Source of the DNA: Paraburkholderia aspalathi
Lineage (GTDB): Bacteria > Pseudomonadota > Gammaproteobacteria > Burkholderiales > Burkholderiaceae
Direction: 5' to 3'
DNA length: 64,000 bases
Assembly (NCBI RefSeq): GCF_900116445.1
Contig: NZ_FPBH01000007.1
Coordinates: 124,001 to 188,000 of the forward strand
In this document: piece after piece, positions 25,989 through 34,429 of the stretch
How the letters are laid out: every line of letters starts with the position of its first letter
How positions within the stretch are numbered: position 1 is the stretch's first letter
Program-made: the position numbers and the translations under genes
Notes under the pieces: model-generated
Seen by the model: the letters and a program-made list of their open reading frames with translations, nothing else
Databases searched by the model: none
What the model was told of the DNA's origin: nothing

Positions 25989-27136
25989 CAGAAACGCTCC
26001 GACCTGTCGCCGGACACGATTCTGCTCCACAGATCTTCGCGCCGCTGAATATCTTCCACCGGGCCGATCCAAAGGATATGCGCCTTGTCGCCGTTCTCCG
26101 CCGGCGCCGTCAGCGTGTTGGCGAGCCCCTGGCGTTGCGTCAGCAACGCACTGACGTCCGGTTCGAGCATGTAGTTGATCCACGCAAGCGCGAGCGGGCG
26201 ATCCTTGGCGGAACGCGTCATCGACCAGCAGTCCAGCCAGGCGAGCACCCCTTCTTCGGGAATCACGTAGCCCACGTCGGCGCCCGCGCGGCGCAACGAT
26301 TCAACCTGCTGGGTGCCGTAGTTGCCGAACATCAGGGCAACTTTGTGCTGGATGAAGAACGCGGTCGCTTCTTCAGGCAACGTGTAATAGGTCAGCAGGT
26401 TGCGGCGCAGGTCGACGAGCTTGTGAGCGATCACGCGCATCTGCGTATCGTCGAGCTGGAAGGGATGCGGATAGCCCAGCGCCAGCGCGGTGAACGAGAA
26501 ATTATGCTGGGCGCTATTGAAGTCGAGCACCTTGCCGCGGTAGCGCGGGTTCCACAATTCGCGCATCGAGCGCGGCGCAACGGCGATCTGCTTGCGGTCA
26601 TAGATCAGCCCCATCGACGAGTACGTGAATGGAATGGCGTATACATTGCCTGCCGAGGTCAGCCCTTCGATCGCCGACAGCGCCTGAAACCGCGGCAACT
26701 GTTTTTTCGTATTCGGCAAACTGGCCAGATCGAGCGGCGCCAGCAGATTCGCGCGGGTATAGCGCTCGATTTCAGCAGTGTTCGCTGCGAGCACATCGAA
26801 CTGCGGCGTGCCCTGAGCATGCATCTGCGCCCATAGCGCCTCGTCGGAATCGACAAGCGTGACTTCGACCTTCGCGTTGTAGCGTGACTCGAAAGTCTTG
26901 ACGACGTCAGCGTCCGCATAACCGGGCCATGCCAGCACACGCAGAACGTTGTCGGCGGCCACGACGGGTGCTGAAGACAAAAGGCTACAGCAGAAAGCGG
27001 CGTTTATCAGTAATGTCAAAAAAGCGGAAAACGCGCGGCCGCGCAGTGACTTCGCGCGTGCCGCTGCGACTGCAGTTCGGCTCCGGCGCGATGGTTTGAA
27101 ACAGCGCATTTCGTCTGCCATCGAAATCGTGTGCAT
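25988..27136 (-). CDS. PotD-like periplasmic polyamine/spermidine-binding protein (NspS-like)
   Basis: A periplasmic solute-binding protein of about 382 residues in the spermidine/putrescine family. After a signal peptide ending near VVAAD it shows VLRVLAWPGYADADVVKTFE, then FDVLAANT, PFTYSSMGLIYD and the late LDCWSMTRSAKDRPLALAWINYM block. No polyamine ABC permease or ATPase is nearby; instead the gene overlaps a diguanylate cyclase gene. By analogy with Vibrio NspS, it may pass ligand state to the cyclase's Cache domain. The start is uncertain: TTG 27142, ATG 27136 or ATG 27121, none with a strong ribosome binding site. Confidence 0.85.
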   Translation of the reverse strand: MHTISMADEMRCFKPSRRSRTAVAAARAKSLRGRAFSAFLTLLINAAFCCSLLSSAPVVAADNVLRVLAWPGYADADVVKTFESRYNAKVEVTLVDSDEALWAQMHAQGTPQFDVLAANTAEIERYTRANLLAPLDLASLPNTKKQLPRFQALSAIEGLTSAGNVYAIPFTYSSMGLIYDRKQIAVAPRSMRELWNPRYRGKVLDFNSAQHNFSFTALALGYPHPFQLDDTQMRVIAHKLVDLRRNLLTYYTLPEEATAFFIQHKVALMFGNYGTQQVESLRRAGADVGYVIPEEGVLAWLDCWSMTRSAKDRPLALAWINYMLEPDVSALLTQRQGLANTLTAPAENGDKAHILWIGPVEDIQRREDLWSRIVSGDRSERF

Positions 27137-27826
27137 ATACAACCGCTTAGCAGAAGGTCATTAAGACGAACGCAAACAGGCGCGCGGTATTTAATCGCGG
27201 GCGTAGTGCTCGATGACTTTGTTCAGACAGATACCGGTGCAATCGTACGCTGCAAAGGCAGCCGTGCGGAGCGTTGATCATAGCGCCAAGCAATGCATTT
27301 TTGGTTCCGGCCCCGCCTCAATCGAGAAAAAACAATTGGTCAGGTGTGATTTAACAAATACGCTCATCTGTATTTAACGGTTGTTCTCGCGAAATCTTTA
27401 ACTTCGGCGACGCTCAATTGAAACAATCACGGTCGCGTAATAGTCTGCAATAACTGCTGGTAATAGCGCCATTCTGAATACTGGTTTTGCCGGCACAGCG
27501 CAAGGTGCGAAGCACGCCGGAAAAGCGCCGTGGGTAGCCAACTTCATTACGGCTCCTTTACGCGACAACAGGTAGCATCCCAAGGCCATGCAATTCGCAT
27601 GACGACCCCGTCGAAACTCCACCACATTCAGGCTTTAGAAGCTATTCCCGTGCGCTATCCGGTGTTTCACTAGCTACCCAATCTTTTTGAACTGATAAGC
27701 TTGGCGCGCGCTGCTGGCCGCCCCGGCCGGCAGCTTCAACCCAAGCCCGGTCGTGAGTCGCGCCGGGCGTCCCGCAGCGGCACAACCGCATACGGGAGTA
27801 TTCGAACTACACCGAGGAGTTAAACA
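27137..27826. other. Long intergenic region, no gene seen
   Basis: This 690-bp gap is locally richer in A+T than its surroundings. I see no supported gene; the one frame over 70 codons (27398-27625, minus) has no ribosome binding site or family character. A hairpin at 27710-27734 has 11-bp GC-rich arms with one G-U pair but no T-run. The region should hold promoters for the PotD-like gene (leftward) and the amino-acid binding protein gene (rightward). Confidence 0.5.
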
Positions 27827-28609
27827 GTGAAAAAACTGCTAGCGGCTTTGACGGTTGCTCTGCTTGCAACCGTCTCGATTGGCGCACACGCTAAAGATTG
27901 GTCGACAATCCGTTTCGGCGTTGACGCCAGCTACCCCCCGTTTGAGTCCAAGGGCTCCGACGGCAAGCTCGCGGGCTTCGACATCGACCTCGGCAATGAA
28001 ATCTGCGCGCGCCTGAAGGCCAAGTGCGTGTGGGTCGAAAACGACTTCGACGGCATGATCCCGGCCCTGAAGGCGAAGAAGTTCGACGGCGTGCTGTCGT
28101 CGATGTCCATGACGCCGCAACGCGCTGAGCAGATCGCCTTCTCGTCGAAGCTGTTCAACACGCCGACGCGCCTCGTCGCGAAGAAGGGTTCGGGCATCCT
28201 GCCGACCGCCGATTCGCTCAAGGGCAAGACGGTTGGTGTCGAGCAAGGCACGATCCAGGAAACCTACGCGAAGACGTACTGGGAAGCGAAGGGCACGAAG
28301 GTTGTGCCGTATCAGAACCAGGACCAGGTCTATGCCGACTTGCTGTCGGGCCGTCTGGACGCAGCGCTGCAAGACGCAGTGCAAGCTGAGATCGGCTTCC
28401 TGAAGACGCCGCGCGGCGCGGGCTTCGACTTCGTCGGCAAGGACCTCGACGATCCGAAGATCCTCGGCAACGGCGCAGGCATCGGCATGCGCAAGGAAGA
28501 CACCGATCTGAAGGCGAAGGTCGACAAGGCGATTGCCGACATCATCAAGGACGGTACGTACAAGAAACTCGAGAAGAAGTACTTCGACTTCGACGTGTAC
28601 GGCAGCTAA
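27827..28609 (+). CDS. Periplasmic basic amino acid-binding protein (ArgT/HisJ-like)
   Basis: A 260-residue ABC transporter solute-binding protein. Signal peptide MKKLLAALTVALLATVSIGAHA, then the family block IRFGVDASYPPFESKGSDGKLAGFDIDLG in part, CARLKAKCVWVENDFDGMIP and SMTPQRAEQIAFS; the two cysteines bracket a loop as in lysine/arginine/ornithine- and histidine-binding proteins. GTG start with GAGG upstream. A strong terminator follows and no permease or ATPase gene is in view, so it must use components encoded elsewhere or downstream copies. Confidence 0.9.
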   Translation: MKKLLAALTVALLATVSIGAHAKDWSTIRFGVDASYPPFESKGSDGKLAGFDIDLGNEICARLKAKCVWVENDFDGMIPALKAKKFDGVLSSMSMTPQRAEQIAFSSKLFNTPTRLVAKKGSGILPTADSLKGKTVGVEQGTIQETYAKTYWEAKGTKVVPYQNQDQVYADLLSGRLDAALQDAVQAEIGFLKTPRGAGFDFVGKDLDDPKILGNGAGIGMRKEDTDLKAKVDKAIADIIKDGTYKKLEKKYFDFDVYGS

Positions 28610-28651
28610 GCCTGTCACGCGCGCCTGACGGCGTGCTTGCCGGCTTGCAGA

Positions 28652-28686
28652 AAACGGGCTCCGCATCACGCGGAGCCCGTTTCGTT
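28652..28686 (+). terminator. Strong intrinsic terminator
   Basis: A perfect 13-bp stem (AAACGGGCTCCGC with GCGGAGCCCGTTT) around a five-base loop ATCAC, followed by TTCGTTT, lies 42 bases after the amino-acid binding protein stop. Confidence 0.9.
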
Positions 28687-28900
28687 TGCGGGGCCGCTTT
28701 GCCGCGCCGCCCGGACTGTGATCGAACCGGATAGCCCGGCCCGCGTGCCACGCGCGATCCAAACGGCGCCGCCTAAGACCACGCGCCGCGTCATATCGGC
28801 TAAGATCGTGCGCTAGAGGCGCTGCGAACCCGCCCGCCAATGCCCGACCTTTAAACACCCTTTCCCCTTGTAATCAACGACATAGCGCGGCACGCCCCAG

Positions 28901-30037
28901 ATGCCCGCGGATTTGAAAATCATGCAAACCCAAACCCATCCGCTGATTGCCCCGACGCTCGGCACCGCCCGTAATCTGACGAGTTTTCACTATGGTCCCG
29001 GCGGCGGGCAGAAGATTTACATCCAGTCGTCGCTGCATGCCGACGAGTTGCCTGGCATGCTGGTTTCGTGGGCGTTGCGCCGCAAGCTCGCCGCGCTAGA
29101 AGCCGCCGGCAAGGTGCGCGGCGAAGTCGTGATCGTGCCGGTGGCCAATCCGATCGGTCTGAATCAGCACTTTCTCGGCCATCTGACGGGCCGCTTCGAA
29201 ACCAACAGCGCGCAGAACTTCAACCGCAATTTCTACGAATTGTCGGCGCTGATTCAGCCGGGCATCGAAGCGCGCCTGACCGACAACATCGACGCCAATC
29301 GCACGGCGATCCGCGCCGCGATGCGCGAAGCGCTCGACGCGCAGGGGCCGGTCACCGAACTCGAATCGCAACGTCTGACGCTGCAAAAGCTCTCGTATGA
29401 CGCCGATGTCGTGCTCGATCTGCACTGCGACTGGGACGCCGCGATGCACATCTACACGAACCCGGACCTGTGGCCGGAAGTCGAGCCGCTTGCCTGCTAT
29501 CTGGACGCCAAGGCGTCGCTGCTGGCGCTGAATTCGGTCGGTAATCCGTTCGACGAAATCCACAGCTTCTGCTGGTCGGATCTGCGCGGCCGCTACGGCG
29601 ACCGTTTCCCGATTCCGAACGGCTCGGTCTCGGTCACGATCGAACTGCGCGGTCAACGCGACGTGTCGTACGAGTACGCCGAGCGCGACGCTCAGGCGAT
29701 CATCGAGTACCTGACCTCGCGTGGCGTGATCGACGGCACGGCCGCTCCGCTGCCCGCGCTCGAATTCGCCGCCACGCCGCTGGCCGGCGCCGAGCCGATC
29801 GTCGCGCCGATCAGCGGTGTGCTCGTGTATCGCTGTGAAGTCGGTACCTGGGTCGATGTCGGCCATGAGATCGCCGATATCGTCGATCCGTTGACCGATC
29901 GCGTCATCACGCTGAAGAGCACCGTAGCCGGTGTGCTGTATGCGCGGCATTTGACGCGCTTCGCGACGGCCGGGCTGGAATTCGCACGCATTGCCGGTGC
30001 GAAGGCGTTCAGAAGCGGATCGTTGTTGAGCAACTAA
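28901..30037 (+). CDS. Succinylglutamate desuccinylase/aspartoacylase-family (M14) deacylase
   Basis: A 378-residue zinc carboxypeptidase-like protein. Zinc ligands are H46 and E49 in LHADELPG and the histidine of DLHCDWD near residue 178; NFNRNF matches the substrate-binding arginine region. The C-terminal 85 residues (APISGVLVYRCEVGTWVDVG onward) form a biotinyl/lipoyl-like beta domain seen in this family. It probably deacylates an N-acyl amino acid, consistent with its position after a basic amino-acid binding protein gene, although a terminator separates the two. ATG 28922 is an alternative start. Confidence 0.85.
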   Translation: MPADLKIMQTQTHPLIAPTLGTARNLTSFHYGPGGGQKIYIQSSLHADELPGMLVSWALRRKLAALEAAGKVRGEVVIVPVANPIGLNQHFLGHLTGRFETNSAQNFNRNFYELSALIQPGIEARLTDNIDANRTAIRAAMREALDAQGPVTELESQRLTLQKLSYDADVVLDLHCDWDAAMHIYTNPDLWPEVEPLACYLDAKASLLALNSVGNPFDEIHSFCWSDLRGRYGDRFPIPNGSVSVTIELRGQRDVSYEYAERDAQAIIEYLTSRGVIDGTAAPLPALEFAATPLAGAEPIVAPISGVLVYRCEVGTWVDVGHEIADIVDPLTDRVITLKSTVAGVLYARHLTRFATAGLEFARIAGAKAFRSGSLLSN

Positions 30038-30101
30038 CTAAGGAACAATTGAAGCCGCGCTTTCGCAGGATTCATCTGTAAAAGTTGCGCCTGCAAAGCA
30101 A

Positions 30102-30130
30102 AACGCCCGCTATTTCAGCGGGCGTTCTGC
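30102..30130. terminator. Bidirectional intrinsic terminator
   Basis: Arms AACGCCCGCT and AGCGGGCGTT pair perfectly around ATTTC between the convergent deacylase and metQ genes. The flanking tract is A-rich on the left (AAAGCAA) and weakly T-rich on the right, so it may serve both strands. Confidence 0.75.
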
Positions 30131-30196
30131 GTTTACGGGTCTGTTGCAAAAGAGCGGATTACTCAAAGGCGACCGGAAAGCCGCCTGTAAAACCGC

Positions 30197-31003
30197 TCAG
30201 AAAGCCGGAATGATCGCGCCTTTGAACTGCGTGTCGATGTATTTGCGCACTTCATCCGACTCATACGCCGCGACCAGCTTCTTGACCCACGGCTTGTCGC
30301 GGTCCTGCGCGCGCACGGCGATCAGATTCGCGTACGGACCTTTGAGGTCCTCGATTGCGATCGCGTCTTTCGTCGGCTGCAAGCCGGCCTTCACCGCGTA
30401 GTCCGTGTTGATCGACGCCGCGTCGAGGTCGTCGAGCGAGCGCGGCAATTGCGCGGCGTCGAGTTCCACCAGCTTGATCTTCTTCGGATTCTCGGCGACG
30501 TCGAGCGGCGTGGCGTTGACGCCGTTCGTGCCGACGCCCGGCTTAAGCTTGATCACGCCGTACTTCTGCAACAGCAGCAGCGCGCGGTTGCCGTTCGACG
30601 GATCGTTCTGGATGCCGACCTTCGCGCCTTCCGGCAAGTCCTTGAGCGACTTGAGCTTTTTCGAATAGAAGCCCATCGGCGACACATAGGTCAGGCCGAC
30701 GTTGACGATCTTGTAGCCGCGCTGCTTGATCTGGCTATCGAGAAACGGCTGGTGCTGGAAACCGTTGGCGTCGAGGTCGCCGGCGTCAAGTGCCGCGTTC
30801 GGCTGCACGTAGTCGTTGAATTCGATGACCTTCACATTCAGCCCTTCGCGCGCCGCCACCTTGGTCACGACCGACCAGATTTGTGCGTCCGGGCCGCTCA
30901 TCGTGCCGATCTTCAGTTGTTTGTCGTCGGCGTGCGCAAACGTTGCCGTCAGCGAAACGGCGGCGATAGCGAGCAGATTCTGGATGATTTTCCGGCGTTG
31001 CAT
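30197..31003 (-). CDS. metQ: MetQ/NlpA-family methionine-binding protein, non-lipidated form
   Basis: A 268-residue NlpA-family substrate-binding protein. Family blocks are KIGTMSGPDAQIWSVV, VIEFNDYVQPNAALDAGDLD, NGFQHQPFLDSQIKQRGYKI and VGIQNDPSNGNRALLLL. The signal peptide ends in AHADD without a lipobox cysteine, so unlike E. coli MetQ it appears to be a soluble periplasmic protein. ATG 31003 with GGGGAA upstream is preferred to an in-frame ATG at 31057. The usual metN ATPase and metI permease genes are not adjacent on either side. Confidence 0.88.
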   Translation of the reverse strand: MQRRKIIQNLLAIAAVSLTATFAHADDKQLKIGTMSGPDAQIWSVVTKVAAREGLNVKVIEFNDYVQPNAALDAGDLDANGFQHQPFLDSQIKQRGYKIVNVGLTYVSPMGFYSKKLKSLKDLPEGAKVGIQNDPSNGNRALLLLQKYGVIKLKPGVGTNGVNATPLDVAENPKKIKLVELDAAQLPRSLDDLDAASINTDYAVKAGLQPTKDAIAIEDLKGPYANLIAVRAQDRDKPWVKKLVAAYESDEVRKYIDTQFKGAIIPAF

Positions 31004-31161
31004 GCATTTCCCCACAAGCGATTTTGATTGGCAGGTGCGGATCCTCGCATGCAGCAAATGCCCCTGAAAACCAATCGTTTTTCACACGCTTATATGCACG
31101 ATCTGGAAAAAGCTTATGCGCGACGTGCCTTGCTCGATTTCAACTGGCAATGCTATGTGAG

Positions 31162-31179
31162 TGTCGCGCCAGCGCGACA
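31162..31179. promoter_or_regulatory. Inverted repeat in the metQ-porin intergenic region
   Basis: Arms TGTCGCGC and GCGCGACA are separated by CA, in the 299-bp gap between the divergent metQ and porin genes and about 125 bp before the porin start. It may be a regulator site for either gene; no matching regulator is known to me. Confidence 0.35.
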
Positions 31180-31302
31180 GATTACAAAAATAAGCAAAGC
31201 TGTCACATACCTTACTCTGCATTCCCTTAAATTTCGCTCCATCTCACGACCTTACCTAAGAGTACGGCGTGGTGATCGCTTAATTTTTAATCGGAGAAAG
31301 TC

Positions 31303-32445
31303 TTGAACAAGAAAGTATTGGCCGCCGCTACGCTCGCCGTCTTCGCCACCGCCGCACACGCACAAAGCAGCGTCACGCTGTATGGCTTGATCGATGCCGG
31401 TTTCACCTATGTCAACCATGCTGGCCCTCAAGCCCAGAAGCTTTATCAATACGGCGACGGTGTCGCCCAAGCCAGCCGTTGGGGCCTGCGCGGTACGGAA
31501 GACCTCGGCAATGGCCTGAAGGCGCTGTTCACGTTGGAAAACGGCTTTAACTCCGGCACCGGCGCGCTCGGCCAGGGCAGCTCGCTGTTCGGCCGTCAGG
31601 CATACGTCGGTCTGTCGCAGAACGGCATCGGCACGCTCACGTTCGGTCGCCAATACTCGTTCTCGACCGACTTTCTGGGTGGCGTGTACAGCAACGGTAG
31701 CCAGACTGTTGCTGGTAACTACGGCTATCACATCAACGACGTCGACCAGCTCACGTCGAGCCGCGTCAGCAACGCGGTCAAGTTCACCAGCGCGAACTTC
31801 GCGGGCCTGACCTTCGGCGGCATGTACGGCTTCTCGAACCAGGCTGGTGCATTTGCTGGCGCGCCGGGCGCAACCGGTTCGTCGTCGGTATACAGCTTTG
31901 GCGTGAACTATGCGAACGGCCCGTTCGGCATCGGCGCTGCGTACACGGACATCCGCTACCCGGGTTCGGCATCGCCGACCACCTTCTCGACGACGCTCGC
32001 AAACTCGGCGATCAGCGGTACGGCTAAGGACCTGTCCACGGTCGGCGTTGGCACCAAGTACTCGATCGGCGCGGCAACGATGTGGGCTCTCTGGACGCAC
32101 ACGAACATCGAGCAGATCACCGGTCACATGACGACGTTCAATGCATACGAAGCAGGCGGCAAGTACGCCTTCACGCCGGCACTGACGGGCGCGCTGGGCT
32201 ACACGTACATGCAGTCGAAGGACCAGACCAACGGCCACTGGAACCAGATCGACGCCAGCGTCGACTACGCATTGAGCAAGCGCACCGACGTGTACCTGCT
32301 GGGCGTTTATCAGGCAGCTGCGGGCAAGACGTCGAAGAATACCGGCCTGCAAGCGCAGATCGGCTCCAGCACGAGCAGCTTCCTGCCGGTGGCAGGCGCA
32401 AGCACGCAACTGGCAGTTCGCGCAGGCCTGCGTCACAAGTTCTAA
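31303..32445 (+). CDS. Outer-membrane porin, Burkholderiales OmpC-like family
   Basis: A 380-residue trimeric general porin. Signal peptide MNKKVLAAATLAVFATAAHA, then the classical QSSVTLYGLIDAGFTYVNH opening, SRWGLRGTEDLGNGLKALF, and the terminal beta-strand LAVRAGLRHKF ending in Phe, as needed for BAM-dependent assembly. The start codon is TTG with GGAGA upstream. Length and repeating beta-strand pattern fit a 16-strand barrel. A terminator follows directly. Substrate specificity cannot be read from sequence. Confidence 0.95.
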   Translation: MNKKVLAAATLAVFATAAHAQSSVTLYGLIDAGFTYVNHAGPQAQKLYQYGDGVAQASRWGLRGTEDLGNGLKALFTLENGFNSGTGALGQGSSLFGRQAYVGLSQNGIGTLTFGRQYSFSTDFLGGVYSNGSQTVAGNYGYHINDVDQLTSSRVSNAVKFTSANFAGLTFGGMYGFSNQAGAFAGAPGATGSSSVYSFGVNYANGPFGIGAAYTDIRYPGSASPTTFSTTLANSAISGTAKDLSTVGVGTKYSIGAATMWALWTHTNIEQITGHMTTFNAYEAGGKYAFTPALTGALGYTYMQSKDQTNGHWNQIDASVDYALSKRTDVYLLGVYQAAAGKTSKNTGLQAQIGSSTSSFLPVAGASTQLAVRAGLRHKF

Positions 32446-32501
32446 GCGAGTTTTACCTGGTCGGCGAGGAGCGCAAGTTCCTTGCTGTCCTGAGGTTCTG
32501 G

Positions 32502-32528
32502 AAAACGCCCTGCGGGGCGTTTTTCTTT
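32502..32528 (+). terminator. Porin gene terminator
   Basis: AAAACGCCC and GGGCGTTTT flank TGCG and are followed by TCTTTT, 57 bases after the porin stop. It also sits at the end of the convergent hicB gene. Confidence 0.85.
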
Positions 32529-32562
32529 TGGGGGAGCGGTGTTCGCGTGCCCACGTCGACAC

Positions 32563-32886
32563 TTATGCCGCGAGCTTCATACTCACTAGCCGATTCAGAC
32601 TGACGCCCTGTTCAGCCGCTTGCATTGCGAGCGCGCGATGCTGCTGCGGCGGAATCCGAACCCTGAACTCGCCGCTATAGCGCTTCTCGGCCAACGGTTC
32701 GGGTACAACCTCCCCGCTTTCCTGCATATCCGCGACTGCTTCGGCGACCGCAGCGCGAATTCCCTTCAACGCGGCATCCGGCGTGCGCGCAAGCCACGAC
32801 AAGGATGGAAACTCCGCGCACAAGCCGACATGCTCGCCGTCCTCGGGCGACCAGGTAACGCGATAGGTGTAGTGATCAGCGGGCAT
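32563..32886 (-). CDS. hicB: HicB-family antitoxin
   Basis: A 107-residue antitoxin. The N-terminal degraded RNase-H-like fold is seen in YTYRVTWSPEDGEHVGLCAEFPSLSW (partial listing), then ALKGIRAAVAEAVADM; the C-terminal ribbon-helix-helix DNA-binding part is FRVRIPPQQHRALAMQAAEQ and LNRLV. It overlaps the upstream hicA gene by 11 bp. It should bind and neutralise HicA and repress the operon through a palindrome just before hicA. Confidence 0.9.
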   Translation of the reverse strand: MPADHYTYRVTWSPEDGEHVGLCAEFPSLSWLARTPDAALKGIRAAVAEAVADMQESGEVVPEPLAEKRYSGEFRVRIPPQQHRALAMQAAEQGVSLNRLVSMKLAA

Positions 32887-33127
32887 GTTGACTCTCCGTA
32901 AGCTTTTCTATGGCTTGTAATACCTGACGTACCTGGTACGCCTTGGCTTTGCCGTTATCGTTTTGAATGTTGACGCGAGGATCTCCCGGCCATGGGGTTT
33001 TGAACACTGCGTGGCTCGTGCCCGAGCGGCGTGGTTCGCCAAAATATTGCGTGCATACCTTGAGCAACGCCGAAAAGCGGACGTTGGTCGGCTCACGGCG
33101 CATCTGGCCAAGAATTTTCTCCGTCAT
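32876..33127 (-). CDS. hicA: HicA-family mRNA interferase toxin
   Basis: An 83-residue toxin with a double-stranded RNA-binding-like fold that cleaves mRNA independently of ribosome position. The catalytic histidine is H39 in RRSGTSHAVFKTPW, followed by the QVRQVLQAIE helix. Order toxin then antitoxin with a short overlap is the usual HicAB layout. It ends in ESQHAR. A 24-bp imperfect palindrome lies five bases upstream of its start. No sign of inactivation. Confidence 0.9.
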   Translation of the reverse strand: MTEKILGQMRREPTNVRFSALLKVCTQYFGEPRRSGTSHAVFKTPWPGDPRVNIQNDNGKAKAYQVRQVLQAIEKLTESQHAR

Positions 33128-33132
33128 GAACC

Positions 33133-33156
33133 AATGGTGCCATTAGTGATACCATT
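33133..33156. promoter_or_regulatory. Probable HicB operator
   Basis: Arms AATGGT and ACCATT flank a 12-base centre, five bases upstream of the hicA start. The inner part also holds a CCATTAGTGATACC near-repeat. Position and symmetry suit binding by the ribbon-helix-helix dimers of HicB; this is inferred. Confidence 0.55.
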
Positions 33157-33284
33157 TTTCAAGCTTCCGGCCGAAGTGTGACACTGATCAAATCCGCCAG
33201 CAGCGTCTTCCTCCCCCCGCCACTTCCAGCGCTGCCGCCGCATCTGGTACGCTGCGCCCTTTGCTACCGCTTGCATTGGACTCG

Positions 33285-33674
33285 ATGGAAACCCCTTTCA
33301 ACGACCGCGGCGTGTCGGTCACGCGTAACGCACTCTCGTCGGCCGGCCAGGTCTTTCCGCTGCGCGACATCGTCGACGTGCAAGTCGTCACCGTGCAGAA
33401 GAACAAGGCCCTGCCCCGCGCGATTTCGCTGCTTGGACTCGTGGGCGCGATTGTCGGCGGGATATTGCGCTCGCCGGTCGGCATGGTGTGCGGCACGATG
33501 CTGGTCGTGGTTGGCTGGCTCACGTGGGCGACCCAGGACATCACGCATCGTCTGATGGTGCAGACCGCGAATGGTCTGCGTGAGGCGCTTATGAGCACCG
33601 ATCGCGAGTTCGTGGAGCGCGTTGCCGCGGCCGTGCACGAAGCGAAGAGCGTCGCTGTAGCGCCCAAGGCCTGA
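33285..33674 (+). CDS. DUF6232-like small membrane protein
   Basis: A 129-residue protein with a beta-rich N-terminus (METPFNDRGVSVTRNALSSA, RDIVDVQVVTVQKNK) and two membrane helices around residues 50-85 (SLLGLVGAIVGGIL and GMVCGTMLVVVGWLTW), then a soluble helical tail. This matches a bacterial family labelled DUF6232, of unknown function. ATG 33285 is chosen because family resemblance begins there; an ATG eight codons upstream is possible. It is divergent from hicA and has no evident operon partner. Confidence 0.65.
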   Translation: METPFNDRGVSVTRNALSSAGQVFPLRDIVDVQVVTVQKNKALPRAISLLGLVGAIVGGILRSPVGMVCGTMLVVVGWLTWATQDITHRLMVQTANGLREALMSTDREFVERVAAAVHEAKSVAVAPKA

Positions 33675-33823
33675 GCAGCCGCCGTCCGATATACGCGAGG
33701 CGCGGCGCGTTAACACAAAATTGATTCGCGACGCGGCAGCTTTTGCGCGTCGTTGAGGCGCGCGTCGTTAGAGTGGTTGGGTGTCAACAACGCGCGCCGC
33801 CTCGCCGAATCGGCGCAATCAAG

Positions 33824-34165
33824 ATGCTCACGTCAGTCGCAACGTCTGAAATCCCCCTCCCGCGCGCACCGCGCGAATCACGTCTTCCCCGCCGCACGCA
33901 TGTCGTCGTTCCGCTCGTCATCATTGACGTCACTGTGCCCGGCACCTCGTCGGCACACGGGCGGCGCGCGTTGCATACCGCCCTCGGCGACGATCTACGC
34001 CTCTACGTTGTTACCGTCGACCAGCAACACGAGCGAGTGACCTTCCGTGTCGAAGTCACCTCGCGCACCCTCGACGACGTGATCGGCCTGCTGACATGCG
34101 CTCTCGACCGCGCCACGCTCGGCCGCGCGCAAACCACCGTAATCCGCCGTCCGCGCGACTATTGA
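33824..34165 (+). CDS. Conserved hypothetical protein
   Basis: A 113-residue protein that I do not recognise. After a basic, proline-rich leader, VVVPLVIIDVTVPG begins an alpha/beta-looking domain with alternating strands (LRLYVVTVDQQ, VTFRVEVTS) and helices (LDDVIGLLTCALDRATLGR). There is no signal peptide or membrane helix. ATG 33824 is chosen; an upstream in-frame start at 33743 would add 27 residues of low-complexity basic sequence. No functional context. Confidence 0.5.
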   Translation: MLTSVATSEIPLPRAPRESRLPRRTHVVVPLVIIDVTVPGTSSAHGRRALHTALGDDLRLYVVTVDQQHERVTFRVEVTSRTLDDVIGLLTCALDRATLGRAQTTVIRRPRDY

Positions 34166-34429
34166 CATAGATCAACTCTTGCACGCGCGACTTGCCAGCC
34201 GTCCCCCAAACCTTTACACATCTTTGCAAATGCCCGCGGGTGGCCGTGTAGAGTCGCCGCTCCTGTTATCGCGTGTTCCCTCCCGCAGGCCCCCGCAAGC
34301 GTTCCGGTTTTCCCGCCCACGCCGCGGCAATCCAGTGAGATTGCCGCCAGTGCTGTTCGAGTTGCCCAACCCGCAGCCCACGATGCATCGCCTTCGCCAG
34401 GGACCCGCCTTTTTGCAAAGCGTGATCCT

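Noticed and set aside
27398..27625. Small gene in the gap before the amino-acid binding protein
   Set aside because: The translation has no domain or plausible start signal, and is likely chance.
27710..27734. Terminator or leader attenuator before the amino-acid binding protein
   Set aside because: The hairpin is GC-rich but has no T-run and lies about 90 bases before the start, so no clear mechanism can be assigned.
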